Below are positions 55,102-63,432 of a stretch of DNA of 64,000 bases, one piece after another; positions within the stretch are counted from its first letter, which is position 1, and each line of letters starts with the position of its first letter. The notes under the pieces are model-generated. The model saw nothing but the letters and a program-made list of their open reading frames with translations, was not told where the DNA came from and made no database searches. This DNA comes from G963720475 sp963720475 (GTDB lineage Bacteria > Actinomycetota > Thermoleophilia > Solirubrobacterales > Thermoleophilaceae). The stretch covers positions 2,480,001-2,544,000 of the forward strand of contig OY970394.1 of the NCBI GenBank assembly GCA_963720475.1, written 5' to 3'. The translations under genes and the position numbers were made by a program.

Positions 55102-55712
55102 CGCAGCTCGATCGTCCGCTGCGCGAGGCGGGCCGCCTGCGCGCGGTCGTGGGTGACGAGGACCGTCGAAACTTCGAGCGACTGCTCGAGCTCGGCGATC
55201 GTCGCCTCGACGCCCGCACGGGTGTCGTCGTCGAGCGCGGCGGTCGGCTCGTCGAGCAGCAGCACCTCGGGCTCGAGCGCGAGCGCCCGCGCGAGCATCA
55301 GCCGCTGCTGCTCGCCGACGGAGAGCCTCTGCGCCGGACGGTCCGCGAACGAGGCGTCGAGCCCCGCAAGCTCCAGCGCGCGTGCCACGTCCGCCTCACG
55401 GCCACAGAGACGTGGGCCGAAGCAGACGTTGTCGGCGCTCGTGCCAGGGAGCGGCGCGGGCAGCTGCGGCACGAGCGCGACCCGCCGGCGTAGGTCGAGC
55501 GGGTCGAGCGTGCGGAGGTCGTCGCCTCGGAACGCGACGGTCCCCTGGTCCGGGTCGGCGAGCCGGTTCAGCAGCCGCAGCAGCGTGGACTTGCCGGCGC
55601 CGGAGGGGCCGAGGACGGCCGTCGCGCCGGGTTCGATGTCCAGATCGAGCCCGCGCAGGACCGCGCGGCCTCCACGCGAGGCGACGACGCCCGATAGCTC
55701 GAACAGGCTCAG
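55098..55712 (-). CDS. fetA: FetA-like ABC transporter ATP-binding protein (non-canonical start)
   Basis: About 204 residues. Walker A GPSGAGKSTLLRLLNRL and the Q-loop VALVPQLPAPLPG are followed by signature LSVGEQQRLMLARAL, Walker B VLLLDEPTAALD and the H-loop VLVTHDRAQ. The frame is open and clearly coding back to about 55712, but there is no ATG, GTG or TTG upstream of residue 81. CTG 55712 (LSLFELSGVV) just after the lipoprotein stop is the best candidate, or an upstream indel has hidden the true start. It energises the FetB-like permease for probable iron export. Confidence 0.82.
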   Translation of the reverse strand: MSLFELSGVVASRGGRAVLRGLDLDIEPGATAVLGPSGAGKSTLLRLLNRLADPDQGTVAFRGDDLRTLDPLDLRRRVALVPQLPAPLPGTSADNVCFGPRLCGREADVARALELAGLDASFADRPAQRLSVGEQQRLMLARALALEPEVLLLDEPTAALDDDTRAGVEATIAELEQSLEVSTVLVTHDRAQAARLAQRTIELR

Positions 55713-55722
55713 GCCGTGAAAG

Positions 55723-56391
55723 CTATTCGGCCTGAGGCAGGTCTAGCTCGTTCTTGGGGAAGATCGTCGTTCCGGCGCCGCCGATCGTTCCGCCGACCTT
55801 CAGCCTCTGGGCGTCGGCGTCGGTCGGGGTCAGCTCGAGCGTTCCGTTCACCGGCGTCGCGTCGTCGCGCTCCACACCCCGCACCCGGCAGTCGAACTTC
55901 TCGCCCTTCTCCAGCTTCGCGGGCGGTTCGCAGCGGATGCTCGTCACCTTGACCGAGGCCGGACCGGGCGCCTCGAGCAGATTCGTCAGACCCTCGTCCA
56001 CCTCGCCGGCGTAGCCGGGCCGGCGCTCGCGCTTCGGAACGAGGGGAATGTTCGTGATGACCTTGTAGCTGCTGGTGAGCCCGGGCTTTCCGAGCGTGCC
56101 CGTCATCTCGTAGAGCTTGCCGTCGCGCTTCAGCGTCAGCGTCCCGTTGCGCTCGCCGACGCTGTCGGACGGCTTTGCCTTGATGTCGCACTTGAAGTCG
56201 CCGCCGTCCTCCGTGCACTTGATCGACTCGACTACGAGCGCGTTGAGTCCGGGCTTCTCGAGGCGGTCCTCCACGAACGCCTCGACCTGCGCCGGCGTGC
56301 GCGACGGAGCCCCGCCGTCGTCATCTCCGCAGCCGGCAGCACCGACACCGAGGCAGGCCAATGCAGTGAGCGCGCTCGCCAGACGGACCAC
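55723..56391 (-). CDS. Lipoprotein with two DUF4333-like domains
   Basis: 222 residues. A signal peptide ends at GVGAAGC, followed by GDDDGGAPS. Two similar halves follow, each with a Cys pair and a run of beta strands: VVESIKCTEDGGDFKCDIKA with NGTLTLKRDGKLY, and VTSIRCEPPAKLEKGEKFDC with NGTLELTPTDADAQ. Such domains are common in actinobacterial lipoproteins of unknown role. GTG 56391 is the start that places the lipobox correctly. It follows glyA by 5 bp. Confidence 0.78.
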   Translation of the reverse strand: MVRLASALTALACLGVGAAGCGDDDGGAPSRTPAQVEAFVEDRLEKPGLNALVVESIKCTEDGGDFKCDIKAKPSDSVGERNGTLTLKRDGKLYEMTGTLGKPGLTSSYKVITNIPLVPKRERRPGYAGEVDEGLTNLLEAPGPASVKVTSIRCEPPAKLEKGEKFDCRVRGVERDDATPVNGTLELTPTDADAQRLKVGGTIGGAGTTIFPKNELDLPQAE

Positions 56392-56396
56392 GGGCT

Positions 56397-57681
56397 TCAG
56401 ACGGCTGCCGGCGCGAGCTGCTCGTAGAGCGGGTGGGCGTCGGCCAAGGCTTTCGTCCGGTCTGACAGCTCGGCCTTGAGCGCGTCGTTCCAGTCGCCGG
56501 TCAGCGCCTCGGCGATGACCTTGCCGACCTCGCGGAAGGCGTCCTCGTCGAAGCCGCGCGTCGCGAGCGCAGGAGTGCCGATCCGCAGGCCGGAGGAGAC
56601 CGCCGGCGGCCGGGGATCGAACGGCACCGCGTTGCGGTTGACGGTGATGCCGATCTCGTCGAGGCGGTCCTCGCCCTGCTGCCCGTCGAGCTCGGACTCG
56701 CGCAGGTCGACAAGCACGAGGTGGACGTCGGTCCCGTCCGTGAGCACGTTCACGCCGGCGGCGAGCAGCTCCTCCGCAAGCACGGCGGCGCCCGCGCAGG
56801 TGCGCCGCTGACGCTCGCGGAAGACCTCGGACTGGGCGATCTTCATCGCCACGGCCTTCGCGGCGACGGCGTGCATCAGCGGGCCGCCCTGCTGCCCCGG
56901 GAAGACGGCCGAGTTGATCGCCTTCGCGTGCTCCTGGCGGCAGAGGATCATCCCGCTGCGCGGGCCGCCGAGCGTCTTGTGGACGGTCGTCGTCACGACG
57001 TCGGCGTGCGGCACCGGGCTCGGGTGCTCGTCGGCGGCGACGAGGCCGGCGAAGTGCGCCATGTCGACGAACAGGTAGGCGCCGACCGAGTCGGCGATCT
57101 CGCGGAAGGCGGCGAAGTCGAGCTGGCGCGGGTAGGCCGACCAGCCCGCGAGGATCATCTTCGGCTTGTGCTCCTCGGCGAGCTGGGCCACCTGGTCCAT
57201 GTCGACGCGCGAGTCGTCCTCGCGCACGCCGTAGGCGACGATGTCGTACAGGCGGCCGGAGAAGTTGATCTTCATCCCGTGCGTCAGGTGGCCGCCGTGG
57301 TCGAGCTTCATCCCGAGCACCTTGTCGCCCGGTTCGACGAGGGCGTGGTAGACGGCCGCGTTCGCCTGCGCGCCCGCGTGCGGCTGGACGTTGACGTGGT
57401 CGGCGCCGAACAGCTCCTTGCGCGCGCGTGATCGCCAGCTCTTCGGCGACGTCGACGTGCTCGCAGCCGCCGTAGTAGCGCTTGCCGGGGTAGCCCTCGG
57501 CGTACTTGTTCGTCAGCACGGAGCCCTGGCAGTCGAGCACCGCCTGGGGAACGAAGTTCTCCGACGCGATCATCTCGAGCGTCGTCTGCTGGCGGCGGCG
57601 CTCGTCGTCGAGCACCTGGGCGATCTCGGGATCGACCTCGGCGACGGGCTTGTCGAAGTAGTCGGGGCTCAGGTCGGTCAT
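56397..57681 (-). CDS. glyA: Serine hydroxymethyltransferase, interrupted by a one-base insertion
   Basis: GlyA converts serine and tetrahydrofolate to glycine and methylene-THF (PLP enzyme). The N-terminus, DYFDKPVAEVDPEIAQVL through EMIASENFVPQAV and YAEGYPGKRYYGGCE to EELAITRA, is in one frame. The remainder, from KELFGADHVNVQPHAGAQAN through the PLP-lysine region VTTTVHKTLGGPRSGM to the C-terminus, is in another. The break is within a GC-dinucleotide run at 57420-57428. Deleting one base gives the normal AITRAKELFGAD and a full protein of about 427 residues. As an essential gene it is likely intact in the cell. Confidence 0.92.
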
Positions 57682-57696
57682 CGGGTTTCCAAGGTA

Positions 57697-58222
57697 TCAG
57701 CGGCCCTTGTCGAGCTCGTCGGCGAGCAGGTCGAGCAGCAGGGCGTCGCGGCGCGAGCCGTCCGGCAGCGTCTCGTACTGGCGCATCACGCCGACCCGGC
57801 GGAATCCGGCCGACTCGTAGGCTCGGATCGCGCGCTCGTTGCCGACGGCCGGGTCGATCGTGAAGCGGTGGTGCGAGCGCTCGGCCACCAGCCAGTCGAT
57901 CGCGGTCCGCAGCGCCGCCGGGCCGAGGCCGCGACCCTGGAAGCGCTCCGACAGCGAGATGTCGAGGCCGACGCTGCGGAAGTCGGGGTAGTCCTCCTCC
58001 TCGAAGCCGAGCCAGCCCGCGAGCTGCCCTTCGACCTCGATCGCGAACGCGCGGCCTTCGTTCCGCAGGTCGTCGCGCAGCTTGGGCGAGTCCTCCGCGA
58101 ACCCCCACCACTCGCTTCCAGCCGGGCTCGGCAACCATCGCGGCGATCGCGTCGAGGTCCTCGTCTGCCAGCGGGCGGAGCACGAGGCCGTGCGGGCCGC
58201 CAAGCGTCGGCAGCTCGCTCAC
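57697..58222 (-). CDS. GNAT family N-acetyltransferase, interrupted by a one-base insertion
   Basis: The N-terminus VSELPTLGGPHGLVLRPLAD to AAMVAEPGW is in one frame and EWWGFAEDSPKLRDDLRNEG to the end in another. Removing one A of the pair at 58116-58117 (T on the plus strand) gives EPGWSEWWGFAED, the usual RimJ/RimL-type N-terminal motif. The acetyl-CoA loop ERFQGRGLGPAALRTAIDWL and GNERAIRAYESAGFRRVG follow. It is likely to acetylate a small amine or protein N-terminus. GTG 58222 overlaps the sua5 stop (GTGA). Confidence 0.82.
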
Positions 58223-58839
58223 ATCCGCAGCGCGGCGTCGACGGCCTCGAACGCGAGCGCCCCCTCGCGGACGATCGTGAACTCACCGTCGTCGTCGTAG
58301 GCCGTCAGGTCCACGACCGTCGAGGGGGTGCCGGGGAGCTCACCGCCGTCGAGCGCGACTTCCACGCCGTCGCGGATCTCGGCGGGGACGTCGTCGAGCC
58401 GGCGGGCGTCTGGACCGCCCGAGCGGTTGGCGCTCGACTGCAGCACCGCCCAATCCACCGCCGCGAGCGCCTCGAGCTCGCCGGTCAGCTCCGGCACACG
58501 CACGCCGAGCCGCTCCGGCTCGGGCCCGCACGCGAGCGGGAAGCGCTCGGCCGGGTTCGGCACGAGCAGGGTGACCGGACCCGGGAGCAGCCGCTCGAGC
58601 GCGGAGCGCGTGCGCTCGCCCAGCTCGGGGAGGGCGTTGAGCGCGCGGCCGATCGAGAAGAACATCACCGCCGCCGGCGCGTCGGGCGCTCGTCCCTTGA
58701 GCTCGTACAGGCGCTTCACCCCGTCGTGCGAGTGCGGCTCGGTCGCGAGGCCATAGACGGTGTCGGCAGGGAAGATCGCGACGCCGCCGGTGGAGATGCA
58801 GCGGTCGAAGGCCTCGACGTCCTGCGGCGAGATGCTCAC
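58219..58839 (-). CDS. Sua5/YciO/TsaC family threonylcarbamoyl-AMP synthase
   Basis: 206 residues. The YrdC fold is seen in GGVAIFPADTVYGLATEPHS, LKGRAPDAPAAVMFFS and GPVTLLVPNP, with the C-terminal strand STVVDLTAYDDDGEFTIVREG. It makes threonylcarbamoyl-AMP from Thr, bicarbonate and ATP for tRNA t6A37. The KR/SxN ligands are partly visible (SSANRSGG). The start GTG 58839 overlaps the prmC stop by 4 nt, part of a chain of GTGA couplings from prfA onward. Confidence 0.88.
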   Translation of the reverse strand: MSISPQDVEAFDRCISTGGVAIFPADTVYGLATEPHSHDGVKRLYELKGRAPDAPAAVMFFSIGRALNALPELGERTRSALERLLPGPVTLLVPNPAERFPLACGPEPERLGVRVPELTGELEALAAVDWAVLQSSANRSGGPDARRLDDVPAEIRDGVEVALDGGELPGTPSTVVDLTAYDDDGEFTIVREGALAFEAVDAALRM

Positions 58840-59663
58840 GGGGCGGACCCCGTCGTCACCCGCTCGCGTCCCGGCGAGGTCCGGTCGCGTCTCGGCCTCG
58901 GCGAGCAGCGCGCGCACCGCTGCTGCCTGGTCGCGGGGCGTGCTCGAGCGCGAGCCGCGTGCCCGCCGGCGCGCTGCTCCACCAGCGCGCGAATCGCGTC
59001 GAGCCCGTCGTCGCCGGCGACGAGCGCGGCGCGCGGCTCGTAGCGGGTGATCTCGGGTTCGAGGCCCGCCCATTCGTCCTCGCGCACGTAGGGAAGGTTG
59101 GCGACGACGAGGTCGAACGGGCCGCCGGACGGCAGTCCTCTGACCGCGTCGGCGATCGCCACGTCGAGCGCCAGCCGAGCGGCGTTGGCGCGCGCGAGCT
59201 CGACCGCCCCCGGCGACGCATCGGAGGCGGTGACGGCCAGGTCCGGCCGCTCGGACTTGACCGCGAGCGCGACCGCGCCGGAGCCGGTGCCCAGGTCGTG
59301 GACCGTGGAACCCTCGGGAAGCTCGATCGCGACCTCGACGAGCAGCTCGGTCTCGGGGCGCGGCACGAGCGCGCGCGAATCCACAGCCAGCTCGAGCTCG
59401 CGGAACCAGCGCCGGCCGAGGATGTAGGCGACCGGCTCGCGCGCGACGCGGCGTCGCACGCGCTCCATCACGAGGCGCGACTCCGCCGGCGTCAGCTCCC
59501 GCTCGGGCGCCGCGACGAGCGCCGCGCGGTCCACACGCACTGCGTCGGCGATCAGCAGAGCCGCGTCGAGGTCGGGTGTCTCGCAGCCCGCGGCGCGCAG
59601 CGCATCCACCGCGGCGCCCAGCGCGTCGCCGGCGCGCGCGACTCCGGCGACGGCCCCGCTCAC
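58836..59663 (-). CDS. prmC: Release factor glutamine methyltransferase, three one-base insertions near the 3' end
   Basis: PrmC methylates the Gln of the GGQ motif in RF1 and RF2. The SAM site is TVHDLGTGSGAVALAVKSERP and the catalytic motif is NLPYV (VVANLPYVREDEW). The N-terminal helical domain includes PVAYILGRRWF. Near the end the coding potential jumps frame: extra bases at about 58961, 58932-58934 and 58869 must be removed to read GTRLALEHAP, DQAAAVRALLAEAETRPDLAG and RERVTTGSAP. The three insertions sum to a codon, so the ORF stays open with a scrambled C-terminus. GTG 59663 overlaps the prfA stop. Confidence 0.92.
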   Translation of the reverse strand: MSGAVAGVARAGDALGAAVDALRAAGCETPDLDAALLIADAVRVDRAALVAAPERELTPAESRLVMERVRRRVAREPVAYILGRRWFRELELAVDSRALVPRPETELLVEVAIELPEGSTVHDLGTGSGAVALAVKSERPDLAVTASDASPGAVELARANAARLALDVAIADAVRGLPSGGPFDLVVANLPYVREDEWAGLEPEITRYEPRAALVAGDDGLDAIRALVEQRAGGHAARARARPATRQQRCARCSPRPRRDRTSPGRERVTTGSAP

Positions 59664-60727
59664 GAGCCGTCGTCCGCCGCCGCCCCGGCCGAGGCGGCAG
59701 CGAGCTTCAGCCGCTTCTCCTCAGCGTGCAGCGCGTCGGTGAAGTCGTCGAGGCCGCCGTCGAGGACGGCGGGCAGGTCGCCCTTCGTCAGCTTCACGCG
59801 ATGGTCGGTGACGCGGTCCTGCTGGAAGTTGTACGTGCGGATCTTCTCCGAGCGCTCGCCGCTTCCGACCTGCGCCTTGCGCTCGGCCGAGAGCTCGGCA
59901 TCGCGCGCCGCCTGCTCGGCCTCGAACAGGCGAGCGCGCAGGACGCGCATCGCCTTCTCGCGGTTCTGCAGCTGCGACTTCTCGTCCTGCATCGAGACGA
60001 CGAGACCGGTCGGCTTGTGCGTGATCCGCACCGCCGAATCGGTCGTGTTGACCGACTGGCCACCTGGCCCGGAGGAGCGGTAGACGTCGATCTGGAGGTC
60101 GTTCTGGTCGACCTCGACCTCGACCTCGTCGGCCTCCGGGAGCACGGCGACCGTCGCCGTCGAGGTGTGGATCCGCCCCTGCGACTCGGTGTCCGGGACA
60201 CGCTGCACGCGGTGCGTTCCGCCCTCGTACTTGAACACGCTGTAGGCCGCCTCGCCACGCAGGGCGAAGGTGAAGTGCCCGTCGCCGACCGACAGCGGCT
60301 CGACCTTGAAGCCGCGGCGCTCGGCGTAGCGGCTGAGCATGCGGTAGAGGTCGGCGGCGAACAGGCCGGCCTCCTCTCCCCCGGTCCCCGGCCGGATCTC
60401 GACGATCACGTCCTTGTCGTCGTTCGGGTCGCTCTCGACCATCGCGAGGCGGATCTCGTCCTCCAGCTCTGCGAGCCGCGCCTCCGAGGTCTCGAGCAGC
60501 GAGCGCAGCTCAGGGTCGTCGCCCTCGGTCAGCAGCTCGCGCGCGCCGGCAGCATCGTCGGATGCCTTGCGATACTCGGCCGCGAGCGCGTGTGCCGGCT
60601 CGAGCGCGTGGTACTCGCGCCCGACCTCGGCGTAGCGGGCGCGGTCCCCGATCACCTCGGGGTCGGACATCAGCTCCGAGAGCTCCGCGAAGCGGCTCTC
60701 TATCTGGCTAACCAGCTCTTCAACCAC
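59660..60727 (-). CDS. prfA: Peptide chain release factor 1
   Basis: RF1 recognises UAA and UAG. The 355-residue product has the RF1-type tripeptide region RVQRVPDTESQGRIHTS (PxT), the catalytic GGQ loop SSGPGGQSVNTTDS, and DVIVEIRPGTGGEEAGLFA. I choose GTG 60727 (VVEELVSQIESRFAELSELM) over the upstream TTG 60763. It matches the family N-terminus, and a TACCCT -10 lies exactly 6 nt before it. The gene heads a coupled series prfA-prmC-sua5-GNAT. Confidence 0.95.
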   Translation of the reverse strand: MVEELVSQIESRFAELSELMSDPEVIGDRARYAEVGREYHALEPAHALAAEYRKASDDAAGARELLTEGDDPELRSLLETSEARLAELEDEIRLAMVESDPNDDKDVIVEIRPGTGGEEAGLFAADLYRMLSRYAERRGFKVEPLSVGDGHFTFALRGEAAYSVFKYEGGTHRVQRVPDTESQGRIHTSTATVAVLPEADEVEVEVDQNDLQIDVYRSSGPGGQSVNTTDSAVRITHKPTGLVVSMQDEKSQLQNREKAMRVLRARLFEAEQAARDAELSAERKAQVGSGERSEKIRTYNFQQDRVTDHRVKLTKGDLPAVLDGGLDDFTDALHAEEKRLKLAAASAGAAADDGS

Positions 60728-60733
60728 AGGGTG

Positions 60734-60739
60734 AGGGTA
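60734..60739 (-). promoter_or_regulatory. -10 element (TACCCT) for prfA
   Basis: Minus-strand TACCCT ends 6 nt before GTG 60727, supporting a leaderless prfA transcript and excluding the longer TTG start. A plus-strand TACCCT at 60796-60801 may serve the divergent TolB-like gene. Confidence 0.55.
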
Positions 60740-60820
60740 ATCGGGGCCAACCCTCGAGCTCAACGGTAGGGGTGGCGCACGAGCTGGTCCGCGGCTACCC
60801 TGGCTCTTGGTGTTGAACAG

Positions 60821-62896
60821 ATGACGCGGATCCCGACCCGGTGGAAGCAGACCTCGTCGCTCGCCGGCGGTCTCGCCCTCTTGTCGCTCGCCCTGCTCGG
60901 CGGGTCGCCGACGACCGCCGGCGCCACGTTCCCAGGCCAGAACGGCCAGATCGCGTTTTCGACCGGCCTCGCGGAGGCGGACCTCGAGCTGTTCGCGATC
61001 AACTCCGACGGCACTTTCGCGCGCGCTCTCGCGGTTCGACCGAGCCGCGACGTCGCGCCTGCCTGGTCACCGGACGGCCGCCAGTTCGCGTGGACCAACA
61101 ACGCCGGCAACATCGGACGGGACCAGATCCGCGTCGCGGACGCCGACGGTCGCAACGTGAAGCGGTTCGCGCCGAGCGACGGCGGCGACGCTGCGCCTGC
61201 CTGGTCGCCGGACGGCAGGAAGATCGTCTTCATGAGCGCCCGCGACAACACCGGCACCGCGGAGCTCTACATCGCCGACGCGCCGGACGGGACCAACGTG
61301 CGCCGGCTTACGTTCCGCCCGCTCGAGGATGTCCAACCGGCCTGGTCGCCCGACGGGAGGCAGATCGCCTGGCACTCGCGCGAAACCGCCAACGAGCGCT
61401 TCCAGATCTACGTGATGAACGCGGACGGGTCGAACCAGCGCCGGCTGCTCCCGAACCGCAAGACCGAGGGGGACGCGAGTCCCGCGTGGTCGCCAGACAG
61501 CCAGCGGATCTACTGGACGTCCTTCGCCAACAGCGGCGGGGCCGGCGGCGGCGAGCTTTGGTCCGCCAACGCCGAAGGCTTCGGTGAGCGGAGACTCATT
61601 TCGCTCAAGAGCCCGCTGTCGATCCATTCGCCGGCGGTCTCGCCCGACGGCAAACTGGTCGCCTACACGGCGCAGTTCGCGAAGAACAAGAACTTCGAGC
61701 TCTGGGTCGCCCGCGCCAACGGCTCCGGCCCCTCGTCGATCCTCACGATCAGCAAGACCCAGTTCGGCACATCGATCGACTGGCAGGCGGTCGCCGATCG
61801 CGGTGCGCAGCCCTCCTCGCTGCTACGCAACGGCGGCGCCGAGGACGGGTTCGGCGGCCACTTCTTCGGCGTTGACTATCTCGTCCCGCGGTGGCAGAGC
61901 GATGGCGGGCTGACGGCGCTGCGCTACGGGCTGGCCGGCTTCCCGACAGCCCCGGGCCTGCCGTCGGTGGTCCGGGCGCGCGCCGCGCAGAAGCCGACGG
62001 GCCGGCTCGACGGCGCCGGGAAGCGGTTCCTCATCGGCGGGAACGGAGCGGTCTCGACGGCAACCCAGAGCGTGAAAGCCTTCGCCGCGACCTCCGAGAT
62101 CGACACCGGGCGCGCGAGTGTGACCCTCTCCGGCCTGCTCGGGGGCAAGCTCGACCAGGCCGACGACGGCACGGCCGTCGCCACCTTCCTGAACGCGCAG
62201 GGCACGCCGATCGGGCTCATCCAGATCGGCCCGGTGACCCCGGCCGAGCGCGGCAACAAGACGACCTTCATCCCCAAGCTCGCGAGCGCGAAGCTGCCCG
62301 CGGGCACGCGCGAGATCCGCGTGACCCTGACCGCCACTCGCCGTAGCCCGGGCGTGGTGAACGACGCCTACTTCGACAACCTCGCGCTCACCTACACGAA
62401 GCCGGAGGCCCTGCCCGACCCGAAGCCCCCGCCGCCGGTCCAGCCGCCGCCGGTCGTGGCTCCCGGTCTCGGGGCGGCTGCCCCGGCCGCGGCGGGACGG
62501 CTGAGCAACGTCAAGATCAGCCCGACCCCGTTCGCCGCCGCGGGCGGGGACACCGCGAGCTTCGCCCAGAGCAGGCGCAGGCGGCCCCCGCGCGGAACGA
62601 CGATCAGCTATGGGCTCGACCGGGCAACCACGGTCACGCTGAGGATCGACCGCCTCACGGCCGGGCGGCGCAACTCGAGCGGCCAGTGCGTGCGGCAGAC
62701 GACGGCGAACCGCAAGCGCAAGCGCTGCACGCGCGTGAGCACCGTGGGATCGTTCCTGCGGCTCGGCCGGCCGGGCGCCAACAGCGTGAAGTTCACCGGT
62801 CGCCTCAAGGGCAAGGCGCTGAAGGTCGGCTCCTACCGCGTCACCGCGTCGGCCGCGAACGCGCTCAGCGCTCGCTTCAGGGTCGTCAAGCGCTGA
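60821..62896 (+). CDS. Secreted TolB-like beta-propeller protein with C-terminal domains
   Basis: 691 residues. A signal peptide (about residues 10-35) precedes five or six PD40 propeller blades carrying PAWSPDGRxxxxxS. Then comes a jelly-roll-like middle domain (about 330-530), a proline-rich hinge (PDPKPPPPVQPPP) and a C-terminal Ig-like domain rich in basic residues with a Cys pair (QCVRQTT, KRCTRVS). There is no sorting signal or TM helix at the end. It probably binds protein or carbohydrate at the cell surface; TolB-Pal function is not implied. ATG 60821 is the only sensible start. Confidence 0.8.
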   Translation: MTRIPTRWKQTSSLAGGLALLSLALLGGSPTTAGATFPGQNGQIAFSTGLAEADLELFAINSDGTFARALAVRPSRDVAPAWSPDGRQFAWTNNAGNIGRDQIRVADADGRNVKRFAPSDGGDAAPAWSPDGRKIVFMSARDNTGTAELYIADAPDGTNVRRLTFRPLEDVQPAWSPDGRQIAWHSRETANERFQIYVMNADGSNQRRLLPNRKTEGDASPAWSPDSQRIYWTSFANSGGAGGGELWSANAEGFGERRLISLKSPLSIHSPAVSPDGKLVAYTAQFAKNKNFELWVARANGSGPSSILTISKTQFGTSIDWQAVADRGAQPSSLLRNGGAEDGFGGHFFGVDYLVPRWQSDGGLTALRYGLAGFPTAPGLPSVVRARAAQKPTGRLDGAGKRFLIGGNGAVSTATQSVKAFAATSEIDTGRASVTLSGLLGGKLDQADDGTAVATFLNAQGTPIGLIQIGPVTPAERGNKTTFIPKLASAKLPAGTREIRVTLTATRRSPGVVNDAYFDNLALTYTKPEALPDPKPPPPVQPPPVVAPGLGAAAPAAAGRLSNVKISPTPFAAAGGDTASFAQSRRRRPPRGTTISYGLDRATTVTLRIDRLTAGRRNSSGQCVRQTTANRKRKRCTRVSTVGSFLRLGRPGANSVKFTGRLKGKALKVGSYRVTASAANALSARFRVVKR

Positions 62897-62897
62897 A

Positions 62898-62912
62898 CGC
62901 CGCTACGCGGCG
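62898..62912. terminator. Convergent hairpin
   Basis: CGCCGC (62898-62903), loop TAC, GCGGCG (62907-62912): a perfect 6-bp stem 1 nt after the plus-strand stop and covering the minus-strand stop. Candidate bidirectional terminator without a U-tract. Confidence 0.4.
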
Positions 62913-63430
62913 ACAGCGTCGAGCGCCTGCTGCCAGCCACCGCGGTCCATGAAGAAGTCCTGCCGGGCGACCTTGCCCTGCGGAGAGAAGCGGTATGCGG
63001 ACCCGGCGTCCTTGACGAGCGTCTCGAGGCCGCTCGCCCGCCCGCGAGTCGTGAAGTTGATGCGGACTGCCGCCTGGTCGCCGAGATCGACCACGTCGTC
63101 CACCTCCCACGTCCAGCTGCTGAACACGTCGTCGAGCTCTCCGAACATCTCGCGGATGCCGTCGTGGCCGCGGTAGCAGTCCCGCAGGCCCGTCGCCTCC
63201 ATGCCGCTGGTCCAGACCTCGGCATCGGGTTCATAGGCGACGAGTACGGCCTCGACGTCGCTGCGGTTGACCGCGGCGAACGCGTTCGCGAATGCCAGCC
63301 GGGAGAGGCGGGCGCGAAGTCTGGAGCCAGGTCTCAGGCGTGCGTAACGTGTGCCCAGCAGGTTGAAGATCCGCGCGGGCACTCGCATCGCCACGCGGTC
63401 GAGCGTGGAGCGACCGGCTTCGCCCGCCAA
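62903..63430 (-). CDS. SnoaL-like (NTF2-fold) protein
   Basis: About 175 residues. An N-terminal helical extension (STLDRVAMRVPARIFNLLGT, RYARLRPGSRLRARL) precedes an NTF2-like domain: ANAFAAVNRSDVEAVLVAYE, GHDGIREMFGELDDVF, VDDVVDLGDQAAVRINFTTR. Substrate or role is unknown. TTG 63430 is preferred because the RSTLDR segment is typical of this subgroup; ATG 63388 is the conservative alternative. It begins 2 nt after the yqhQ-like stop. Confidence 0.8.
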   Translation of the reverse strand: MAGEAGRSTLDRVAMRVPARIFNLLGTRYARLRPGSRLRARLSRLAFANAFAAVNRSDVEAVLVAYEPDAEVWTSGMEATGLRDCYRGHDGIREMFGELDDVFSSWTWEVDDVVDLGDQAAVRINFTTRGRASGLETLVKDAGSAYRFSPQGKVARQDFFMDRGGWQQALDAVAA

Positions 63431-63432
63431 GG

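Noticed and set aside
59660..60763. prfA start at TTG 60763
   Set aside because: The extra 12 residues do not resemble RF1 and would overlap the TACCCT -10 that is correctly placed for GTG 60727.
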